Of a stretch of 20,159 bases of DNA, positions 5,212-13,130 are shown one piece after another (position 1 is the stretch's first letter; every line of letters starts with the position of its first letter). The notes under the pieces were generated by a model. The model did no database searches, was not told the origin of the DNA, and saw only the letters and a program-made list of their open reading frames with translations. This DNA is from a virus, in the IMG/VR virus record IMGVR_UViG_3300034062_000533, positions 1-20,159 of that record. One strand, given 5' to 3'. The translations under genes and the position numbers were made by a program.

Positions 5212-5417
5212 TTCTTAAATACCAACTCAGCTAACCAAGTCATAAATCCACCGAATACAGAAGCTGCCCCCATAATAGCCCAGAGACTACCTTTAGATCT
5301 TTCAGCCATAGCGACCAATTTCTTAATATCGGACTCCATTTGATTGACTTTGGTCTCTAAGTTTTCTACTGCATTAACGAGTTTTCCATACTCAACTGGA
5401 TTAATATCTGCCATCAT
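5208..5417 (-). CDS. Coiled-coil plus TM lysis-accessory protein
   Basis: A 69-residue protein: residues 10-38 form a heptad-like helix (KLVNAVENLETKVNQMESDIKKLV), followed by one membrane span (44-66) and a KK tail. The architecture resembles XhlA-type haemolysin/holin partners. With the 3-TM holin directly downstream, a role in the lysis complex is likely, for example as a second holin or holin regulator. Two tandem ATGs exist at the start (5417 and 5414); both overlap the upstream stop. Confidence 0.7.
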   Translation of the reverse strand: MMADINPVEYGKLVNAVENLETKVNQMESDIKKLVAMAERSKGSLWAIMGAASVFGGFMTWLAELVFKK

Positions 5418-5602
5418 TTGCCTCTGAACACTTGTAAAGATTTGGCTGGATCGTCAAAATCAGAATTGCACTCATTGCAATGTTTAGAATTAACTTCTTG
5501 GTCGCTAATGTCAAAATTACAATATGGGCAAGATAAATGCACTATTGTTTCCTTTTGAACAATAATGTCATTTTCGACAATTGATGGTATAACGATCTTC
5601 AT
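5414..5602 (-). CDS. Small zinc-ribbon protein
   Basis: A 62-residue protein. I choose the ATG at 5602 because it forms a TAATG junction with the upstream stop and has AAAGGA eight bases before it; an ATG 21 bases earlier lies inside the upstream gene. C25/C28 (CPYC) and C42/C45 (CNEC) form a classical zinc ribbon. The N-terminus is a hydrophobic beta segment (KIVIPSIVE). Function is unknown. It sits between the tail adhesin genes and the lysis genes. Confidence 0.65.
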   Translation of the reverse strand: MKIVIPSIVENDIIVQKETIVHLSCPYCNFDISDQEVNSKHCNECNSDFDDPAKSLQVFRGK

Positions 5603-5784
5603 TACCACTTTCCTTTTGGGCAATTTAGTTGTTTAATTTTGACCTTTAATGGCATATGACATCCACAAAGCTCACACAATTTTCTTTCTTTGACATAGTG
5701 CTCACAAAGATTACAAACATTCAATCTTTCAATCTGAACTTTTCTTGATGTAAATATTGGGATTTCTCTATTAGTAAGCACCAT
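5602..5784 (-). CDS. Cys-rich metal-binding protein ending in CPKGKW
   Basis: A 60-residue protein with C24, C27, C37, C40, C42 and C55 in the order CxxC, CxxCxC, then CPKGKW at the end. Small phage proteins with this exact layout, including MxxK between the last cysteines, recur next to tail or lysis genes and are thought to bind zinc or iron; their role is unknown. It overlaps the adhesin gene by 14 bases and is followed by a TAATG junction. Confidence 0.75.
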   Translation of the reverse strand: MVLTNREIPIFTSRKVQIERLNVCNLCEHYVKERKLCELCGCHMPLKVKIKQLNCPKGKW

Positions 5785-6829
5785 AAATCGTGCCTACAAC
5801 AGATAATGTCAAAGATCCTGCATTAATAGTTACTGCTCTGCCACCTGCGCCACCAGCACCGCCTGTTGTGCTTCTTGTCTCACCTGATGCTCCAGCAGAG
5901 CCAAAATCACCACCACTACCGCCTACACCGCCTACTTGTCCGTTTTGAACTCCTGCTGATCCACCTCCGCCAGCTCCACCAGAAGATCCTGCTCCCCCTC
6001 CTGTTGGAGTTGAGTAACTATAGCTAGAACAAAATCTTATACATCCTCCAAGACCGCCAGCACCACCACCCCAAGATCTTCCTCCTCCTCCGCCACCACC
6101 GCCAGAAGATACTGTAGTTCCACAGCCACCTAAAAGAATTAATGCTCCACCGCCACCACCGCCACCACCACCAGCAATAGTTCCATTGTTTGTAATGGTC
6201 ATATTGGCATTTATCGTAATAGCAGAACCTCCTGCTCCACCAGAACCTCCACCAGTATCAATACATAAACTTCCTAAATTATCTGCTCCCATTCCACCAG
6301 AGCCACCGCCACCAGATATTGTTCCGTTGTTGGTAAGATTTACCTGTGCTGATGTTTGAATTGCAACTCCACCTGGTTTACCATTTGCATTTCTAAATGT
6401 TCCTGCTGTGCCGCCAAGACCTGTAATTAATCCATTGTTTGTAACATTGACAATAGAGCCAGTAGGCATTGTGCCAACAACAAATGCTGCTGTAGCTGTT
6501 GATGTAGAAGATACTGTTATACCACCATTGATAGTAATATTTGCTAACAATGGTGTAGTGCCATTCCATCCAGCACTTGTAGCCCTAGTGTTTACATTGT
6601 AATTACTAGTATTGGTAGAAATGGTTGCATTAAATACATATGGCTTTAGTGCGCCATAAAACTGATTAATACTGATTTGTCCTGATGTGGGAATATTATC
6701 GTTAGCTGGAATGCCATCTGCCACAAATGAACCAGCTCGATAGTATTCACTAATGCTAATAGGATTAGTGCCACCAAATTCTGTTTGAATGGCAGAAAAT
6801 GATATTGAGCCTGAGCTTGGTAAAGCCAT
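5771..6829 (-). CDS. Polyglycine-rich tail adhesin
   Basis: A 352-residue protein. The N-terminal segment (residues 4-31, SSGSISFSAIQTEFGG then NPISISEYY) and its echo (48-59, TSGQISINQFYG) are attachment motifs common to the start of phage tail-tip adhesins. A beta region follows with repeats of VNVTNNGxIxGxGG (127-140, 163-176, 210-223). From about 172 to 331 it is dominated by runs of glycine, the pattern of the polyglycine-II sandwich in T-even-like gp38 adhesins. It ends GTIYGAY. It is likely the receptor-binding tip. It joins the upstream fibre gene by a TAATG overlap. Cysteines C189, C235, C263 and C267 lie in variable loops. Confidence 0.8.
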   Translation of the reverse strand: MALPSSGSISFSAIQTEFGGTNPISISEYYRAGSFVADGIPANDNIPTSGQISINQFYGALKPYVFNATISTNTSNYNVNTRATSAGWNGTTPLLANITINGGITVSSTSTATAAFVVGTMPTGSIVNVTNNGLITGLGGTAGTFRNANGKPGGVAIQTSAQVNLTNNGTISGGGGSGGMGADNLGSLCIDTGGGSGGAGGSAITINANMTITNNGTIAGGGGGGGGGALILLGGCGTTVSSGGGGGGGGRSWGGGAGGLGGCIRFCSSYSYSTPTGGGAGSSGGAGGGGSAGVQNGQVGGVGGSGGDFGSAGASGETRSTTGGAGGAGGRAVTINAGSLTLSVVGTIYGAY

Positions 6830-7338
6830 TATGGAGTTCCGTAAGCTGTAATGTTTCCAGAAACAATCAAGTTACCAGAGGAGTCTAAAGAAGCCTTAGT
6901 AACACCTGAATACTTGAACTTGAGGACATTGCTTTCAACAACATAAGTCCAATTGCCGACATTTAACGATGTGCCAGTAATAGATGTTGCGCTAAGAGTA
7001 GATGGTGTTGTGTTACCAATCTGAGTAGAGTTGATTGATCCACCAGTAATTGTTGCAGCAGAACTAGAAAAAGTAACACCGCTAATCGTGCCACCTGTTA
7101 TAGCACCGCTTGTCATTGTATTAGCAGACATACTTGTGCCAGTAATTGTGCCACCTGTAATCTTGGCAGCAGTCATGGTATATGTGCCATCTCTTAAACC
7201 ATCGCCACAATCTCTAATCTGAGCCATCATGTCTCGGAGAGTATCGTTTACTGCTGATGGGAGCATCCCCTCTGGCGCACCATCTGGAGGTGTCGCATTG
7301 TTATTAGCAGGGGTTAGAGAATATTTTGTATATGCCAT
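6829..7338 (-). CDS. Short tail fibre protein
   Basis: A 169-residue protein. The N-terminus (NNNATPPDGAPEGMLPSAVN then LRDMMAQIRD, about residues 12-44) is a conserved virion-attachment segment of phage tail fibres. Next comes a stretch of imperfect ITGGTITG-type repeats (about 60-125), as in trimeric fibre shafts. It ends in a small beta-rich domain (NVGNWTYVVESNVLKFKYSG). The shortness suggests an adaptor fibre that carries another protein; the adhesin encoded directly downstream, with a TAATG junction, is the natural partner. Confidence 0.8.
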   Translation of the reverse strand: MAYTKYSLTPANNNATPPDGAPEGMLPSAVNDTLRDMMAQIRDCGDGLRDGTYTMTAAKITGGTITGTSMSANTMTSGAITGGTISGVTFSSSAATITGGSINSTQIGNTTPSTLSATSITGTSLNVGNWTYVVESNVLKFKYSGVTKASLDSSGNLIVSGNITAYGTP

Positions 7339-7346
7339 GATTTTCC

Positions 7347-8897
7347 TTACTGTTGTTCTGTCTGAAATTCACCAGATAAAAGACCTCTTAGTCCTGTAAT
7401 AGGAACATTATAAGTTCTTGGTTGGAGCTCTGGTGCTCTACCCAAGCGCATCATATCTGCTAGGTTCTCAATTGCTGATCTTCGCATAGCGGTTGCACCC
7501 ATTCTTGATGCTGCTGCACCTGCTGCTAATGGAGCACCTAAAGTCGGCTCATAAGCAATAGCACCACCTGAGAATATGCCTGATACAACTCCTGTTGGAG
7601 CAAAGCGACCATAGAACTTTAAGAGGTTCTGAACTGTGCCACCTTTTGCTGCTTCTTCAATTGCTGTTTGCTCTTGCTTAGTAAACAGGCGCATTTTTTT
7701 CTCATTCTTAGCTAACTGTCTTAACTGTTGAGCCATTGAGTTTTCTTCGCCTGATGCAGTAAATTTAGACCGATCTAACTGAGCATTGTTGAGCATATCC
7801 TCAAATACTTCTGCTTTCTTGAGTCTGCCATAAGAGGTTCGAGCATCTTTCCACAGATTGATCGCCTCCTTGCTTCCACCGACTACTGCGGAATCAGGAG
7901 CATTTAGAATGGCTGAGTCGAACTCATCGACCAAGATAGAGGCTAGTCTGCGCTCTTGTGGATCTGTGCTTGCTTGTGCGCCTTTGATGATCTTTCTAAG
8001 AGCTTGTAGTTCGGTAAAGTCTTTAGGAGTTGCAGGATTGGTTAGTTCCTCTAGAGCCGATGCAATCTTAGGATATGCCTTGGGTGTATAACCCTCTGAT
8101 CTGAGATCCTTGCCAATCCGATCCATATTAGCAATAAAGCGATCCGAGTCTAGTAATACACCAGATTTTTGAGCCTTGGTGAACAGATTTGTAGATTCTT
8201 GGGCTAATTGCTCTTGTGTCGGTGCGCCTTTAGCCTTGCGAGAGACTGTTGCGCCAAATGGTGCAGCAGTTGTAACTCCAGCGATCATACCTGCTAATGG
8301 ACTGCCTGTCGCTTCTGTAACATACTGTGCTGTTGCTGCCGATGGAGCTGCTGCTGCGACCTGTGCTTTAGGAGCTTCTGCCAACCGCTTAGACACTTCT
8401 CTAGTAACAGGACTGACTGCTTGCTGTCCTAAACGCATTAAGGCTGGCAATTGGGCTAGTGTAGAAGTAATACCACCTGCACCTGCCTCAATCATTCTTT
8501 CGCCTCGGCTTTGTGGCTCTGCCATACCCATTTCTGTCATGGCTCGGCTTGCGACTTGGCTAGGCATCTGTAATTGTGGAATCTCTGTGCCTGCGACCCG
8601 ATTAACACCACCAGAAATCATATTTACTAGAGTGTTAAGAGCATCACCGATTGGCAAAGCCATAGAGCCTACTAGAGCACCAGGAGCACCAGCTACCGCA
8701 CCACCAAGAGCTGCACCAGGAACAGTCTGAGCCATGCCTCTAGCAGCAATCTCTGCTGTGCGAGCCATTGTGCCTTTTTCTTTCTTTGGCTCGACATTGG
8801 CTTCGTCATACAGTTTCTTAGCAGCTTTATTGATTTCTGCTTCCGACATTGAGTCAGGAAACTCGACCTGCCCTACTTTTGGGATGTCAATAATCAT
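7347..8897 (-). CDS. Putative internal virion (ejection) protein, 516 aa
   Basis: A large protein. The N-terminal 33 residues hold a motif found at the start of many phage virion proteins (GQVEFPDSMSEAEINKAAKKLYDE). Next comes a long Gly/Ala-rich hydrophobic region (about 55-95), a helical middle (SRGERMIEAG; ALEELTNPATPKDFTELQALRKI) and another Gly/Ala hydrophobic segment near the end (GVVSGIFSGGAIAY onward). Alternating hydrophobic and helical parts in the gene block between tail hub and fibre suggest a protein stored in the head and ejected with DNA, but no enzyme motif is visible. The start overlaps the upstream stop as ATGA. Confidence 0.7.
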   Translation of the reverse strand: MIIDIPKVGQVEFPDSMSEAEINKAAKKLYDEANVEPKKEKGTMARTAEIAARGMAQTVPGAALGGAVAGAPGALVGSMALPIGDALNTLVNMISGGVNRVAGTEIPQLQMPSQVASRAMTEMGMAEPQSRGERMIEAGAGGITSTLAQLPALMRLGQQAVSPVTREVSKRLAEAPKAQVAAAAPSAATAQYVTEATGSPLAGMIAGVTTAAPFGATVSRKAKGAPTQEQLAQESTNLFTKAQKSGVLLDSDRFIANMDRIGKDLRSEGYTPKAYPKIASALEELTNPATPKDFTELQALRKIIKGAQASTDPQERRLASILVDEFDSAILNAPDSAVVGGSKEAINLWKDARTSYGRLKKAEVFEDMLNNAQLDRSKFTASGEENSMAQQLRQLAKNEKKMRLFTKQEQTAIEEAAKGGTVQNLLKFYGRFAPTGVVSGIFSGGAIAYEPTLGAPLAAGAAASRMGATAMRRSAIENLADMMRLGRAPELQPRTYNVPITGLRGLLSGEFQTEQQ

Positions 8898-10096
8898 TCT
8901 ACTTTTCCTGTAGCTGGATTAAATCGCTTAACTCCACCTGCCTTTGGCATAGGAGCAATTGGGCTAATTCTGTAGAAATCCACAATGCTAGACATTTCAG
9001 GGTTTTTACCTAATATATCTAGTCGTCTATTGTATTCGCCTACAGTATATTGAGCTACTCTTTTGGAGGCATTGGCGATCTGTTTGATTTCAGCAGGTGT
9101 TAGGCTGTCAATGTCGCCTGAGAATGCTCTCTCAGCCAATTTGCCTTCTGCTTCTGTAATCTGACCTTCGCCTCGCATTGACTTACGACCTTGTAGTGTA
9201 AGTTCTGCAAAGCCTCGGATGGCTTGACGAGTATTAGCAATAGTTTCTTCTGTATCTCGACCAGTAACACCTAAAGTAGATCCTAACTGAGCCAATCGCA
9301 TTCTCGGTGTAGCCATTGTGCCAGCGATAACCTTATTGGTATCTACTGCGCTAATGACTCGATCCGCAGCATCAATTTGTAATACAGAACCTTGAGCTTG
9401 TGCTTGAGCATCCTTAAGAACAGGCGCAATCTGTGCGAGTCCTTTGCCTGTGTCCACAGAAATATTTGTGGAGGGAGTTTTTCGTGCAAGGAAGTCAGTA
9501 TAAGTTCCTTTGAATCCATCTCTGACTGCAAATTCATACTCCTTTACCGAGGATGGTGCTTTATCTTCTTTAGAAACTAGCTTTAGTGCCTCAATTGGGC
9601 TTTCTAATGCTGCTGCTTCTACTAATTTGTTTTCATCAATTGTCAATTTTGTTGGTAAATTAGCTCGGAGTGCTGCAACAGTTTCAGGAGCAGCCATATC
9701 GCCACCAAACTCAGGGCGAGACAACATCTCTAACTGTGAGCCTTGACTTGTAGCCATAGGAATTTGTTGTGGAGTTCTTGTAAATGCTTGACTTGCTAGT
9801 TCTCTAGCCCGTTGTTTGCGCTTAAAATCCTCCAACTGCATACCAGTTACCATCTGCTTGAGAGTGCGGTCAAATGCTTGGTTATAGCCTTCTGATCCTG
9901 CTCCCAATGCACCAGCCAATACTTGACCTGTGCTGATAGGCTGTCTTGTTTGACCTGTCATAGACAGAGCTGCAATAGCTGCATTTAATAGAGCTTGTTG
10001 CCCTGCATTAGACTGCATTCTTTGTTGCTCGGCAGGACTAATAAACTGAGAGTAGTCTGGTTGCTGTCCGAATAAAGCTGATAGATCAATTGCCAT
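8894..10096 (-). CDS. Putative internal virion protein, 400 aa
   Basis: A mostly helical, Gln/Ala-rich protein. The N-terminal DLSALFGQQPDYSQFISPAEQQRM leads into an Ala/Gly helix (LLNAAIAALSMTG) and coiled-coil-like parts (QAFDRTLKQMVTGMQLEDFKRKQRARELA). The C-terminal half (SMRGEGQITEAEGKLAERAF; YNRRLDILGKNPEM) resembles the end of ejection proteins found in other short-tailed phages: a pattern of GxGxxTxxE followed by a YNRRLDxL helix. I infer a structural or ejection role from this and from the neighbours. No enzyme motif. Confidence 0.7.
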   Translation of the reverse strand: MAIDLSALFGQQPDYSQFISPAEQQRMQSNAGQQALLNAAIAALSMTGQTRQPISTGQVLAGALGAGSEGYNQAFDRTLKQMVTGMQLEDFKRKQRARELASQAFTRTPQQIPMATSQGSQLEMLSRPEFGGDMAAPETVAALRANLPTKLTIDENKLVEAAALESPIEALKLVSKEDKAPSSVKEYEFAVRDGFKGTYTDFLARKTPSTNISVDTGKGLAQIAPVLKDAQAQAQGSVLQIDAADRVISAVDTNKVIAGTMATPRMRLAQLGSTLGVTGRDTEETIANTRQAIRGFAELTLQGRKSMRGEGQITEAEGKLAERAFSGDIDSLTPAEIKQIANASKRVAQYTVGEYNRRLDILGKNPEMSSIVDFYRISPIAPMPKAGGVKRFNPATGKVE

Positions 10097-10099
10097 AAT

Positions 10100-11008
10100 T
10101 TATCCTAATAAAGAATTTGGATTTCTTGCTCTTTGTAAAGCTAATAAATTGTATAGACCTGAGTAATCTACTGCGCCAGCAGGTTTATATGTTGAGCCAC
10201 CCATTTGTGGCATCTGCGGCATTTGTTGTTGTGGTCTTTGTCCAGCACCTAATAAGCCCATTCCTAATCTTGCTCCCATTAAGGCTTGGCTAGGTGTTAA
10301 AAATGGTTTAGATAGTGATGGTAATGTAGATGTTAAACCTGTGCCACCTAGTTCTGCTGCCGTATATCCTTGAGCAATATTTTGTGCAATTGCTGCCTCA
10401 GACAATCCAGATGTTGCCAAATTAGCTACATCGGCTGCAACAAAAGAATCTACACCTGTTGCTGTAAGGTTCTGAGCAATTGTTGCTGCATCAAATCCAT
10501 TGGCTGCTAGATTGGCTGCATCTGCTGCTACTGTATATGGTAGGGCTTGAGTTACTGCTTCTGCTGCTGCTGTTTCTGCTGCTCCAGACAATAATGCTGC
10601 TCCAATTGTGTCTGCTGCTGCTGCTTCACTAGCAAGAGTTGCAAGACCAGTTTCTGTTGCGCCAGTAAATGCTGCTGCGCCAGCACCTTCTGCTAACGCT
10701 GGTGCTAAGTATGGCGCTGCTACTGCTGCTGTTATAAGAGCAGGAGAAATCCATCCACCAGGTAGGTTTTGATTAACAAATTCATCTACATCTGCTAAAC
10801 CACCACCAATGGCTTGACCAACATCTTCTATACCGCCAAGAATACCACCGCCACCACCAGATGTTCCTAAGACATCAGAAACTGCATCTAATGGATTTCC
10901 ACCGCCACCGCCTTGTGGCTTAATCTTGCGATCACCAATATGCTCAAAAGCACCTTGTGGCAAGTCTGGAATGTCCATCAATGCACAGGATCGGTTATTA
11001 AATCTCAT
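10100..11008 (-). CDS. Ala/Gly-rich putative virion protein with tandem repeat
   Basis: A 302-residue protein. Two polyglycine patches lie near the start (33-37 and 51-55), followed by a strongly alanine-rich helical region (88-160) that could insert in a membrane. Residues 160-185 and 190-215 are a tandem repeat (VAADxANLAxxG then AIAQN-type cores) with a 30-residue period. The C-terminus has Pro/Gln/Met-rich repeats (PQQQMPQMPQMGG). It lies between the GNAT-like gene and the 400-aa protein, so a virion or ejection role is likely. Start ATG 11008 overlaps the upstream stop (ATGA); ATG 10978 is an alternative. Confidence 0.65.
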   Translation of the reverse strand: MRFNNRSCALMDIPDLPQGAFEHIGDRKIKPQGGGGGNPLDAVSDVLGTSGGGGGILGGIEDVGQAIGGGLADVDEFVNQNLPGGWISPALITAAVAAPYLAPALAEGAGAAAFTGATETGLATLASEAAAADTIGAALLSGAAETAAAEAVTQALPYTVAADAANLAANGFDAATIAQNLTATGVDSFVAADVANLATSGLSEAAIAQNIAQGYTAAELGGTGLTSTLPSLSKPFLTPSQALMGARLGMGLLGAGQRPQQQMPQMPQMGGSTYKPAGAVDYSGLYNLLALQRARNPNSLLG

Positions 11009-11412
11009 AATTTATGCTCTATCAATATTTGTTTATCTACAAATCCAAGCCTGTAAGTTAGTCTTGCTAGAGACTGCCTGACATAACCCTGAACCTTGGT
11101 TGCTCCAAAAGCCTTAAAAAGTAAACATAACTGTTTATATGCTTCTTTGTTTGTTACAAACTTACCGCCATATGCACAAATAAAAGCTACTTTTTGTTTA
11201 GGATACTGAACAAAAGATATAACTATGACACCTTGTATTTTATCTTTATCTATACCTACAAACAAATCTAGCAGCCCACTTTCTAAGGATTTTTTAAGAT
11301 CCTGAGAATCATACTCATCACACCCACTTTGCTCTATTGCTTGGTCAATATAACCCTCTATTACAGACCATTCAGCCTGTATTTGTTGAGGGCTATATCG
11401 TCTTACTAGCAA
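11005..11412 (-). CDS. GNAT-like fold protein (TTG start)
   Basis: A 135-residue protein with an acetyltransferase-like layout: an N-terminal helix (EWSVIEGYIDQAIEQ), the strand pair FVGIDKDKIQGVIVISFVQY, a central KVAFICAYGG strand, a helix (NKEAYKQLCLLFKAFGATKVQGYV), and the closing RLTYRLGF, which matches the end of GNAT domains. The acetyl-CoA loop (Q/RxxGxG/A) is not clear, so catalysis is doubtful. Phage virion clusters often hold such a protein near the internal proteins. The first codon is TTG, directly after the TAA of the upstream gene and in the same frame; no in-frame ATG exists nearby. Confidence 0.7.
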   Translation of the reverse strand: MLVRRYSPQQIQAEWSVIEGYIDQAIEQSGCDEYDSQDLKKSLESGLLDLFVGIDKDKIQGVIVISFVQYPKQKVAFICAYGGKFVTNKEAYKQLCLLFKAFGATKVQGYVRQSLARLTYRLGFVDKQILIEHKL

Positions 11413-12327
11413 TTAGAAGAATCCACCACCTAATAATCCACCCAAGGCAGCTCCACCTAGACCACCATAAAGACCGCCTATTTGTGGAAATGCTTGACCT
11501 AAAGCATATCCACCTAAACCACCAGCTAATGCGCCACCAAGAACACCTGCGCCTGTATTTTGATAGGTTGGGTATGATTGGGTTGTAGTGCCATAACTTC
11601 CAAGTGGAGTTCCATAGACAGATGACAAGAAACCTTGCAATTGCTGATATGGTAATTGTTGATTGAACTGATATTCTGCTAACTGTTGCTGTAGTGGCTG
11701 TGATGCAATTTGTTCTTGAGCAGCACCAACTTGAGCCAATGTCTGAGATGGCAAGAATTGCTGACTGTAGAACTGAGGTGCTAAACCAGCTAACTGAGCC
11801 TGTTGCATTTGTGCCTGTTGTTGCAATGCTCTTTCTTGTTGGTATTGAGTTCCAGCAATGTTAGAAGTAATATCCCCTAGAGACCGACCATAAGCCTCTG
11901 TAGCCGTTCCCAATGCTCTTTCCATAGAACCACTACCCAATCGACCAGACTTGCTGTAAAGGCTCGAAATGCCTGGCAATACGGATTGGCTAAATTGTTG
12001 GGTAAGTGGGCGAGTTGCAGCCTCTATCATCTGTTGTTGATAGGGGTTTGCGTTTAAAAAACCGCCTGCTGCTGTCTGACCGACCTGACCTAATGATGTT
12101 TGATAAGCCTGTTGAGCTTGTTGCAACATAGAATTTGGCTGTGTTGCCAATGCCTCTTGTTGTTGCAATGCAGTCAATGTTTGCTGTGATGGGCTTACAT
12201 AAGTTTGACCAGGGAAAAATTGTGGCTGATTAGTTCCAAAAAATAGATTTTGAGCTTGCTCAAGTCCTGTTTCTAAATATGGTGCTAATAGTGGATCTAT
12301 CTTCGAGGTTGTGGTGGTAGTTGCCAT
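11413..12327 (-). CDS. Gln-rich putative internal virion protein, 304 aa
   Basis: A protein very rich in glutamine. The N-terminus (KIDPLLAPYLETGLEQAQNLFFG) has the PxxxPYLxxxxxxA pattern seen at the start of phage internal or ejection proteins. A long Gln/Ala helical region follows (about 55-235). A Gly/Ala-rich hydrophobic C-terminus (GAGVLGGALAGGLGGYALGQA, then GGLGGAALGGLLGGG) looks membrane-active. It is probably ejected with DNA or lines the internal channel, by inference from composition and place. It ends in TAA immediately followed, in frame, by the TTG of the next gene. Confidence 0.65.
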   Translation of the reverse strand: MATTTTTSKIDPLLAPYLETGLEQAQNLFFGTNQPQFFPGQTYVSPSQQTLTALQQQEALATQPNSMLQQAQQAYQTSLGQVGQTAAGGFLNANPYQQQMIEAATRPLTQQFSQSVLPGISSLYSKSGRLGSGSMERALGTATEAYGRSLGDITSNIAGTQYQQERALQQQAQMQQAQLAGLAPQFYSQQFLPSQTLAQVGAAQEQIASQPLQQQLAEYQFNQQLPYQQLQGFLSSVYGTPLGSYGTTTQSYPTYQNTGAGVLGGALAGGLGGYALGQAFPQIGGLYGGLGGAALGGLLGGGFF

Positions 12328-12335
12328 AGTTTTCC

Positions 12336-13130
12336 TTATCCTACGATAATATATTTATAAGTCATACCTGATACTGAATTAGCAGGATGACTAATGGTTG
12401 CGCTTCCTGCTGTTGTTGCCGATATATAAGGCATTGTAAAAAGATTACTTGTGTATCCATTCGATGACAGATAAGACAATGTTGCTATCATTGATGGAAT
12501 TGCTGGTCTTGTTGGGCTTGTTCCTGCTGGTAAACTTTGCAATGAAACATCTGTGCTGTCTGTAGACCACATGATTTGCACATAATCATTTTTTTCTAAT
12601 GCAATAAAAAAGTTTAAGGCTGCAATTAAATGCCCATCTACAGATCCATGCCTATTTGGAACAGAATATCGACTGTTGCTATTTGCTATATCTGTGCCAT
12701 TTTTTCTAAACCAAATGTCAATGTCATGAATAGAGCTATCTATATTTACAAACTGTGCAGAAAACTGAACATTGTATAAACCAGAATAGCTGACATTTAG
12801 CCTAGAACTATTTGATAACGATGCACCAAGACTGTAATCTGTGGTGTCATATGTAATTGCATATGCAGTAGTAGTGTTTGCTGCTGTTTGATCTGTAGAA
12901 TCTTGAACAGCTAAATATGGGTAAAAACTACTAGCAGAAACATCGTCTGCTGGAACTAAGATAATTACAGAATCTGCACCAATCCGAGCATCGGTAATGG
13001 TTGTTGTAGATGCACCACCTGTCGCTAAAGTAACAGAACCAGTATTGTTGGTCTTGCCATTCATAATCCCATTGACTACTTCGGCAATTCCTCGTTGGTC
13101 TGCTCCAAAAGGAGGCAATACTCTATACAT
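12336..13130 (-). CDS. C1q/TNF-like fibre protein
   Basis: A 264-residue protein. The N-terminal PPFGADQRGIAEVVNGIMNG is a conserved start of phage fibre-like structural proteins, followed by a beta segment (TGSVTLATGG then TTITDARIGADSVIILVPAD). The middle (about 80-210) resembles a trimeric C1q/TNF jelly roll: LNVSYSGLYNVQFSAQF, then DIDIWFRKNGTDIANS, then FFIALEKNDYVQIMWS, in the usual order of strands. It ends MTYKYIIVG, a beta strand typical of this class. It is likely a capsid decoration or tail fibre. The start joins the upstream gene by TAATG, with AGGAA upstream. Confidence 0.75.
   Translation of the reverse strand: MYRVLPPFGADQRGIAEVVNGIMNGKTNNTGSVTLATGGASTTTITDARIGADSVIILVPADDVSASSFYPYLAVQDSTDQTAANTTTAYAITYDTTDYSLGASLSNSSRLNVSYSGLYNVQFSAQFVNIDSSIHDIDIWFRKNGTDIANSNSRYSVPNRHGSVDGHLIAALNFFIALEKNDYVQIMWSTDSTDVSLQSLPAGTSPTRPAIPSMIATLSYLSSNGYTSNLFTMPYISATTAGSATISHPANSVSGMTYKYIIVG

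Noticed and set aside
5800-6320. Glycine-run region as a DNA repeat or slippage array
   Set aside because: The CCACCACCGCC-like stretches are imperfect and keep the reading frame of a recognisable adhesin, so they reflect protein composition.
8176-8730. 184-codon open frame on the plus strand
   Set aside because: It lies fully inside the 516-aa virion gene on the other strand, reads as Ala/Pro/Val low-complexity sequence, and has no ribosome site. It is a mirror of the Ala/Gly-rich codons.
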